Below are positions 59,575 through 64,000 of a stretch of 64,000 bases of DNA, one piece after another; positions within the stretch are counted from its first letter, which is position 1, and each line of letters begins with the position of its first letter. The notes under the pieces were generated by a model. That model was not told the DNA's origin. It ran no database searches and saw only the letters and a program-made list of their open reading frames with translations. This stretch comes from Clostridiales bacterium (GTDB lineage Bacteria; Bacillota; Dethiobacteria; Dethiobacterales; Dethiobacteraceae): positions 52,004 through 116,003 of the forward strand of contig JAGXRM010000006.1 in assembly GCA_018335855.1 (NCBI GenBank). The letters are read 5' to 3'. The position numbers and the translations under genes were made by a program.

Positions 59575-60430
59575 GAGCATATTTAAGATTACTCCCTGCT
59601 TTGAAGACATAATGCCTGACGAGTACAAGGAACTGGTGGAATCTGACCCATTTGGCAAGGGTTTGGGGGTCTCACAGCTTGGCACGTACAAGGAGTTGCT
59701 AGAGGAGCATCCCCTTTGTGCTGGCTGCGGCCTGGCACTGTCACTGCGCCTAATCCTGGCTTCCCTGCCCAACCCTGAGGACACCGTGATTGTCGGCTCC
59801 ACCGGCTGCAGCGCGCTGGCGTTTCCGCAGGTTGCTCTGCATAACATACATTCGGTGTTTGGGAATCAAAACGCTGTGGCCTCGGGGCTGAAGCGTGCAC
59901 TTAAACTGAGGTTTCCTGATAAAGTCAAAGATGTGGTTGTCATCGCCGGTGACGGCGCCACCGCGGATATTGGCCTTGATATGGTCATGCAGTCTTGGTT
60001 TCGGTGTGAAAATATCACCACCATCATGCTTGATAATGAAGCCTATGCCAATACAGGCGGTCAGGAAAGCGGGATGTCGCCCCAAGGAACCGTTCTTAAT
60101 ATGGCTCCTAAGGGTAAGAAGTTTCCCAAAATTTCTATGCCTGAAATAGCCCGGGAATCCGGCTGTGCGTACGTGGCTGCAATATCACCTGCCCAGCCCA
60201 AACGCCTGGAAAAAATGGTCAGACGGGCAATTCTGACGGCCCGCGAGGTTGGCCCTTCTTACGTGCAGATTTTTTCGCCCTGCCCTACCAACTACAAGTT
60301 TAAGCCGCAAGAGATGGTAGCCAGAATCAAGCAAAGGGAAAAGGAAGGCTTCTTTAAAAGCAAGGAATATATCACCACAGAGGCACAGGAATATTTAGCT
60401 GGGCTTGAGGAGGGGAAAAAGGATGAGTAA
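59567..60430 (+). CDS. 2-oxoacid:ferredoxin oxidoreductase beta (TPP) subunit, copy 1
   Basis: The 287-residue protein binds thiamine diphosphate: GDGATADIGLDMVMQSW to DNEAYANTGGQESGM. Cysteines of the proximal [4Fe-4S] cluster are seen in HPLCAGCGLAL, STGCSAL and SPCPTNYKF. ATG 59567 follows AGGAGGTG and overlaps the alpha stop by 8 bases. It pairs with the alpha subunit just upstream. Confidence 0.9.
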   Translation: MNKSIFKITPCFEDIMPDEYKELVESDPFGKGLGVSQLGTYKELLEEHPLCAGCGLALSLRLILASLPNPEDTVIVGSTGCSALAFPQVALHNIHSVFGNQNAVASGLKRALKLRFPDKVKDVVVIAGDGATADIGLDMVMQSWFRCENITTIMLDNEAYANTGGQESGMSPQGTVLNMAPKGKKFPKISMPEIARESGCAYVAAISPAQPKRLEKMVRRAILTAREVGPSYVQIFSPCPTNYKFKPQEMVARIKQREKEGFFKSKEYITTEAQEYLAGLEEGKKDE

Positions 60431-61088
60431 AAAAACAAGTATTCGTATGTCTGGCCTTGGCGGGCAGGGAGTTGTGACCGCCGCACATATTCTAGGCAAT
60501 GCTGCCTTTAAGGATGGTCTTGTCAGTACGGTAAACCCCTTCTTTGGCGCAGAAAAAAGACTGGCGCCCGCAGAAAGTTATGTTCGTATTGATACACAAA
60601 GCATCTATGAGCGTGGAGAAGTCCTCTTCCCCAACGTCATCATGATCTTTCATCCGCATGTCATTACGATGGGTAAATGTTACACCATGCCATTCTTTGA
60701 CGGTCTGCAGGAAAATGGTATTATTATTGCAAATTCCGAAGAAGTCCCCCAACTTGGTGATGACGACTTGGCAAAGCTTGCCCGTTTAAACGCCAAACTT
60801 TATTACTTTTCTGCCACCCAGGTTGCGCTGGATGTGGGCGGGACAGAATTGGCCTCCAACATGGCTATGCTTGGAGCGCTTCTGGGAGTGAAACCGCTTG
60901 TGTCGTCTAAATCGATGAAAGAGGCTTTGATGGAGAGATTTGGCGGCGGCAGGTTTGTCGCTTCCGGTACAACAGCTGCCCTTGATGACGAGCTAAAAGG
61001 GAAGTATGAGAAGATTAGCGAGTTAATTGAACAAAACATGGAAGTGATGGAAGCGGCCGGTTCGGCTGTTAAGGAGTTCGTCATTTAA
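60423..61088 (+). CDS. 2-oxoacid:ferredoxin oxidoreductase gamma subunit
   Basis: The 221-residue protein starts with the gamma-domain signature MSGLGGQGVVTAAHILGNAA and continues with FFGAEKRLAPAESYVRID. This domain binds CoA in such enzymes. It is the only gamma gene in the cluster, so it may serve both alpha/beta pairs. ATG 60423 follows GAGGAGGGG and overlaps the beta stop by 8 bases. Confidence 0.9.
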   Translation: MSKKTSIRMSGLGGQGVVTAAHILGNAAFKDGLVSTVNPFFGAEKRLAPAESYVRIDTQSIYERGEVLFPNVIMIFHPHVITMGKCYTMPFFDGLQENGIIIANSEEVPQLGDDDLAKLARLNAKLYYFSATQVALDVGGTELASNMAMLGALLGVKPLVSSKSMKEALMERFGGGRFVASGTTAALDDELKGKYEKISELIEQNMEVMEAAGSAVKEFVI

Positions 61089-61102
61089 AGGAGGAAACGT
61101 CT

Positions 61103-61288
61103 ATGTATGTTGCTGCCAGGGTTGATGAAGAAAAATGCAATGGTTGTAAGCTATGTATCCTTACATGCCCCGACCCGAACGTGATTTCAATAGACAAGGC
61201 AAAAAATATCGGTATTAACCAGGCTCGTTGTAAGGGCTGTGGCCTTTGTGTGGTAGCCTGTCCGAAGGAAGCGTTGACAGTTAGCTAG
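61103..61288 (+). CDS. 2[4Fe-4S] ferredoxin (delta) subunit
   Basis: The 61-residue protein has two cluster motifs, CNGCKLCILTCPDP and CKGCGLCVVACPKE. It carries electrons from the TPP site out of the complex. Strong site AAAGGAGGAAA. It lies between gamma and the second alpha gene and is the only delta gene in the cluster. Confidence 0.93.
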   Translation: MYVAARVDEEKCNGCKLCILTCPDPNVISIDKAKNIGINQARCKGCGLCVVACPKEALTVS

Positions 61289-61306
61289 AAAGCAGGTGAT
61301 TTGGCA

Positions 61307-62470
61307 ATGGACAGGGTACAGCGTCCTGTAGAAGCCAGCCAGTTATTGTTTGAATCAGAGAGGGCCCCGGCTTTTATTACTGGCAGCGAGGCGGTAATGG
61401 AAGCCATCAAAAGGGCGAATGTAGATATGGCCATCGCGTATCCGATTACGCCGCAGAGTGAAAGTATGCATCTGATTGGCGATTTGTATGCCAAAGGGTA
61501 TCTCAAGGATTACTACAGGGCGGAAAATGAGTTTGCCGTCATGGCAGCCATTCATGGCGCATCTCTTGGCGGAGGGCGTGTATTTACTGCTACAAGCGGC
61601 CCGGGCACATTGCGGGCGATGGAAATGTTCCCGGTCTGGGCTGGCTCCCGCCAGCCGATTGTCTGCGCTTTTATGTGTAGGGGCGTTTCCCTGCCCCCCT
61701 CTATTCAGCCGGAAAATATAGAGATGGGTATGTTACTTGATACAGGCATGCTCATGCTTCACGCTGAAAATGTGCAGGATTTTTTTGACATGCTTCTTAA
61801 AGCCTATCTAATAGCGGAAAAGCCGGATGTACACCTGCCGGTGGGCGTCTTTGTTGATGGCTTTTTTGTCACCCATACCAGGGAGACAGTGATGCTGCCG
61901 CCGGATGATCTCAAACTTCTTCCCTATGATCCTGAAAATTCACCCGTACCTGTCTTTGACATGGAAACACCACCCATGAGGATCACCCGTGACCCCCTTT
62001 TGAATAAAAGCAACTTTATCAGCTACGCGGCCAATGCCAGCTGGCACCAGGAAGTGCTGGCCGCCGCAGAAAGAGCTCGTAAACATCTTGCCCAGTATTT
62101 GGGGGGTCTGCTGGAAGTAGAAAACCCTAACGCCAAAATATTCATCGCTGCTTCCGGCACTGCCGTTTCACAGGGACGGGAAGCTCTCAAAGACTTACTA
62201 GACGCTGGTCTCGATGTTGGTTTAATCAAGATAAAGTCAATCCGACCGTTCCCGGTAAACGAATTGCAAGAAGCTACCAAGAATGCAGAGCTGATTGTGG
62301 TGCCAGAATTTAACGCCGGCGGTTGGCTTGCTAAGGAAATTAAAGCTACATTGAACGAGAACAACAGAGTGGTGGCAGGCCCCCGGGTTTTTGGCGGCAT
62401 GACAATACCCAAGGAATTGATTATCTCTGAAATACACAATGCGCTAAACCGCCAAAACCAACGTCTTTAA
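61307..62470 (+). CDS. 2-oxoacid:ferredoxin oxidoreductase alpha subunit, copy 2
   Basis: The 387-residue protein is clearly a paralogue of the alpha subunit at 58429, sharing ANVDMAIAYPITPQSESMH, AENEFAVMAAIHGASLGG and NKSNFISYAANASWHQEVLA. ATG 61307 fits the AGGTGA site; TTG 61301 is too close. Two alpha genes sharing one gamma and one ferredoxin suggest either a hetero-assembly or two substrate variants. Confidence 0.88.
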   Translation: MDRVQRPVEASQLLFESERAPAFITGSEAVMEAIKRANVDMAIAYPITPQSESMHLIGDLYAKGYLKDYYRAENEFAVMAAIHGASLGGGRVFTATSGPGTLRAMEMFPVWAGSRQPIVCAFMCRGVSLPPSIQPENIEMGMLLDTGMLMLHAENVQDFFDMLLKAYLIAEKPDVHLPVGVFVDGFFVTHTRETVMLPPDDLKLLPYDPENSPVPVFDMETPPMRITRDPLLNKSNFISYAANASWHQEVLAAAERARKHLAQYLGGLLEVENPNAKIFIAASGTAVSQGREALKDLLDAGLDVGLIKIKSIRPFPVNELQEATKNAELIVVPEFNAGGWLAKEIKATLNENNRVVAGPRVFGGMTIPKELIISEIHNALNRQNQRL

Positions 62471-62481
62471 GGAGGACACGT

Positions 62482-63333
62482 ATGTCTCTTAGGATTTTAA
62501 AACCGACAGCTGAATTTGCTGATTTGTTACCCAAAGAGTATCAGGAACTGGTGGAAAATGGTCCATATCATGAACAAAAAGGAATCTCTGACCTTGGCAC
62601 ATTCAAAGAAATTATTGAAGAGCATCCTCACTGCGCCGGTTGCGGTGTGGCCCTGGGTGTCCGTTTGGTTGCGGCTTCTTTGCCTGCGCCAGCGGACACA
62701 CTGATCATTGGCACGCCTGGATGCTCATTCTTCGGCCTTGCCCAGACAGCCCTAAATTACTCAAACACCGCCTTTGGCAATCAAAACGCAGTTGCATCCG
62801 GCCTAAAGAGAATGCTGAAAATTCGCTATCCTGATAGAAACAAGGATGTTGTGGTGCTGGTGGGAGACGGCGGCATTGCGGATATTGGTCTGGATATGAC
62901 GCTTCACTCCTGGCTGAGACGGGAGAATATCACAACCATCATGGTGGATAACGAAGTCTATGGCAACACTGGTGGTCAGGAAAGCGGCATGACCAAAGAG
63001 GGGCAAGTTTTAAATATGGCTCCTGAAGGCAAAAAGTTTCCCAAAATTCCTGTCTTTGAACTTGCACGTACTTCAGGATGCGCATACGGAGCTAGGGTCA
63101 CTGTGGCAAGTCCCAGGAAAATAGGGGAAGCCGTTAAAAAAGCCATACTGGTAGCCCGTGAGGTAGGACCCACATATGTTCAGATCTATACTCCCTGCCC
63201 CACAAACCTAAAATTTCCCCCTGATCAGACTGTAAAAGTCGCCAAGGATGCAGAAGCCGGGTATTACTCTTTCGAAGAGTTCATCAGCCCTGAGGCACAG
63301 GAGTATATGCAAAAAACTACAAAGGCTGTATAG
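62482..63333 (+). CDS. 2-oxoacid:ferredoxin oxidoreductase beta (TPP) subunit, copy 2
   Basis: The 283-residue protein repeats the beta plan: HCAGCGVALG, GTPGCSFFG, GDGGIADIGLDMTLHSW, DNEVYGNTGGQESGM and TPCPTNLKF. It pairs with the preceding alpha copy. AAGGAGG precedes the ATG. It is the last gene of the cluster; the next intact gene starts about 390 bases on. Confidence 0.9.
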   Translation: MSLRILKPTAEFADLLPKEYQELVENGPYHEQKGISDLGTFKEIIEEHPHCAGCGVALGVRLVAASLPAPADTLIIGTPGCSFFGLAQTALNYSNTAFGNQNAVASGLKRMLKIRYPDRNKDVVVLVGDGGIADIGLDMTLHSWLRRENITTIMVDNEVYGNTGGQESGMTKEGQVLNMAPEGKKFPKIPVFELARTSGCAYGARVTVASPRKIGEAVKKAILVAREVGPTYVQIYTPCPTNLKFPPDQTVKVAKDAEAGYYSFEEFISPEAQEYMQKTTKAV

Positions 63334-63421
63334 TTCTGGTATACTCTGGTCAAAATTTACGGGGATAAAAAACTTGTATTGATTAACAGAAGCGTAATAT
63401 TACTGTAGAAAGAAGGCGTTA

Positions 63422-63572
63422 GTAATACCCAAAGGACAAATGGAAGACGAAATTACAAAAGCGATTGTCTGGTGGGAGCAGGAATACCTTAAGAGTAATA
63501 AGTTTGCATACGGACATCAGCACAAAAACAGGTGAACAGATTTTTATCTTTGTGCTGGAGCGGGAACTCTAA
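63422..63572 (+). pseudogene. DUF2294 second copy, middle deleted
   Basis: The frame opens with IPKGQMEDEITKAIVWWEQEY, matching the start of the gene at 57284. It is followed in another frame by SLHTDISTKTGEQIFIFVLE, matching its end, then TAA. About 60 residues are missing, and no clean start codon remains. It is a duplicate decayed by internal deletion. Confidence 0.85.
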
Positions 63573-63625
63573 CAAGTGAATATCTGCCGGATGGCATTTA
63601 AAGGGTAGGAATATCAGTTAACATG

Positions 63626-63668
63626 CAGTCCGATGTTTGCGTTTAAAACGCATTCGTCGGACTTTTCA
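63626..63668. terminator. Long hairpin, probable terminator
   Basis: AGTCCGATGTTTGCGTTT pairs with AAACGCATTCGTCGGACT with a few mismatches, followed by TTTTC. Confidence 0.65.
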
Positions 63669-63725
63669 TTATAAATCGTTGTTATAATTGCTTGATGATG
63701 ATCTGTTAATAAGGTGGTGAGCGTC

Positions 63726-64000
63726 TTGTTATCCCTGGAGTTAGTTTGGCAGAATATAATTTCTCCTCCCATCCTGTTTTTTGCGCTTGGTGTACTGGCA
63801 GCTCTTCTAGGCTCAGACTTAAAAATTCCCGACGCTGCGGGGGCAACCATCGCTGTCTTTGTTCTCACTTCGATTGGTCTGAGAGCGGGTGTGGCTGTGA
63901 GTAAAGTTGGTATTTCAGAGGTTATTTTGCCTGCATTGCTAGCGGTGCTCACCGGGATACTATTAGCCGTAATGGTATACAGTATTTTTACAGGAGTTAC
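63726..64000 (+). CDS. SbtA-like sodium-dependent permease, N-terminal part (cut by window end)
   Basis: The frame is open to the end of the window. It gives 91 residues of a membrane protein starting LELVWQNIISPPILFFALGV and continuing AALLGSDLKIPDAAGATI and SIGLRAGVAVSKVG. This matches the SbtA/DUF897 sodium-dependent bicarbonate-transporter family. TTG 63726 has AAGGTGG eight bases upstream; GTG 63717 is an alternative. The ligand in anaerobes is not established. Confidence 0.8.
   Translation, partial: MLSLELVWQNIISPPILFFALGVLAALLGSDLKIPDAAGATIAVFVLTSIGLRAGVAVSKVGISEVILPALLAVLTGILLAVMVYSIFTGV

Overview
The window looks like chromosome from an anaerobic, Gram-positive, Clostridia-type bacterium (Firmicutes, Peptococcaceae or Dethiobacter-like). 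This is inferred from strong AGGAGG ribosome sites, frequent GTG/TTG starts, a GAAC-N4-GTTC SOS box, many intrinsic terminators, ferredoxin-linked 2-oxoacid oxidoreductases, and abundant acyl-CoA enzymes. The species cannot be named from sequence alone.

Layout. 1-2325 is the end of an acyl-CoA catabolic operon (acyl-CoA synthetase tail, thiolase, 3-hydroxyacyl-CoA dehydrogenase). 2410-3028 holds two decayed genes. 3184-5202 has small genes including an MNT/HEPN toxin-antitoxin pair. 5536-14731 is a branched-chain-amino-acid-type ABC transporter (livK-H-M-G-F) interleaved with an acyl-CoA synthetase and an acyl-CoA dehydrogenase, then a DUF362 protein; together these suggest uptake, CoA activation and oxidation of an organic acid. 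14827-17085 is a broken acyl-CoA ligase next to a short DprA-like gene. 17397-24406 carries a CoA-transferase, a two-gene nucleoside-recognition membrane pair, an asparaginase-II-like protein, an ECF sigma/CGGC/cupin operon and an orphan lipoprotein. 24629-32981 is a PrpR-type sigma-54 activator followed, behind a good -24/-12 promoter, by an operon of acyl-CoA dehydrogenase, TAXI-TRAP transporter and CoA-transferase.

33249-41838 is mixed: two small, possibly metal-related proteins behind operator-like promoters, a DEDDh exonuclease, a truncated aldo/keto reductase-ferredoxin, recQ with an SOS box, ABC-transporter remnants, a DUF2207 protein, LemA, and a GGDEF/HD-GYP remnant.

41943-56863 is an integrated element of about 14.9 kb inserted in the 3' end of a tRNA-Arg(CCT) gene. 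A 51-bp perfect duplication of the tRNA end marks both ends, and GGGGATA-type repeats lie just inside each end. It carries a frameshifted tyrosine integrase, an XRE repressor, an excisionase-like protein, a DUF4373-like replication protein, a DnaB helicase, one virion-like coiled-coil protein, iteron-like repeats, and AT-rich cargo (Mrr-like nuclease, Panacea-domain pair, small membrane proteins). No capsid, portal or terminase genes are visible, so it resembles a phage satellite or small integrative element. A small gene in it is interrupted by two in-frame TAG codons.

57284-63333 holds a DUF2294 gene and a seven-gene 2-oxoacid:ferredoxin oxidoreductase cluster with two alpha/beta pairs, one gamma, one ferredoxin and an acetyl-CoA-synthase-epsilon-like subunit. 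A second, deleted DUF2294 copy lies on the far side, and the window ends inside an SbtA-like permease gene.

A repeated theme outside the element is decay by internal deletion: at least eight host genes keep their two ends, or one end, but lack the middle.
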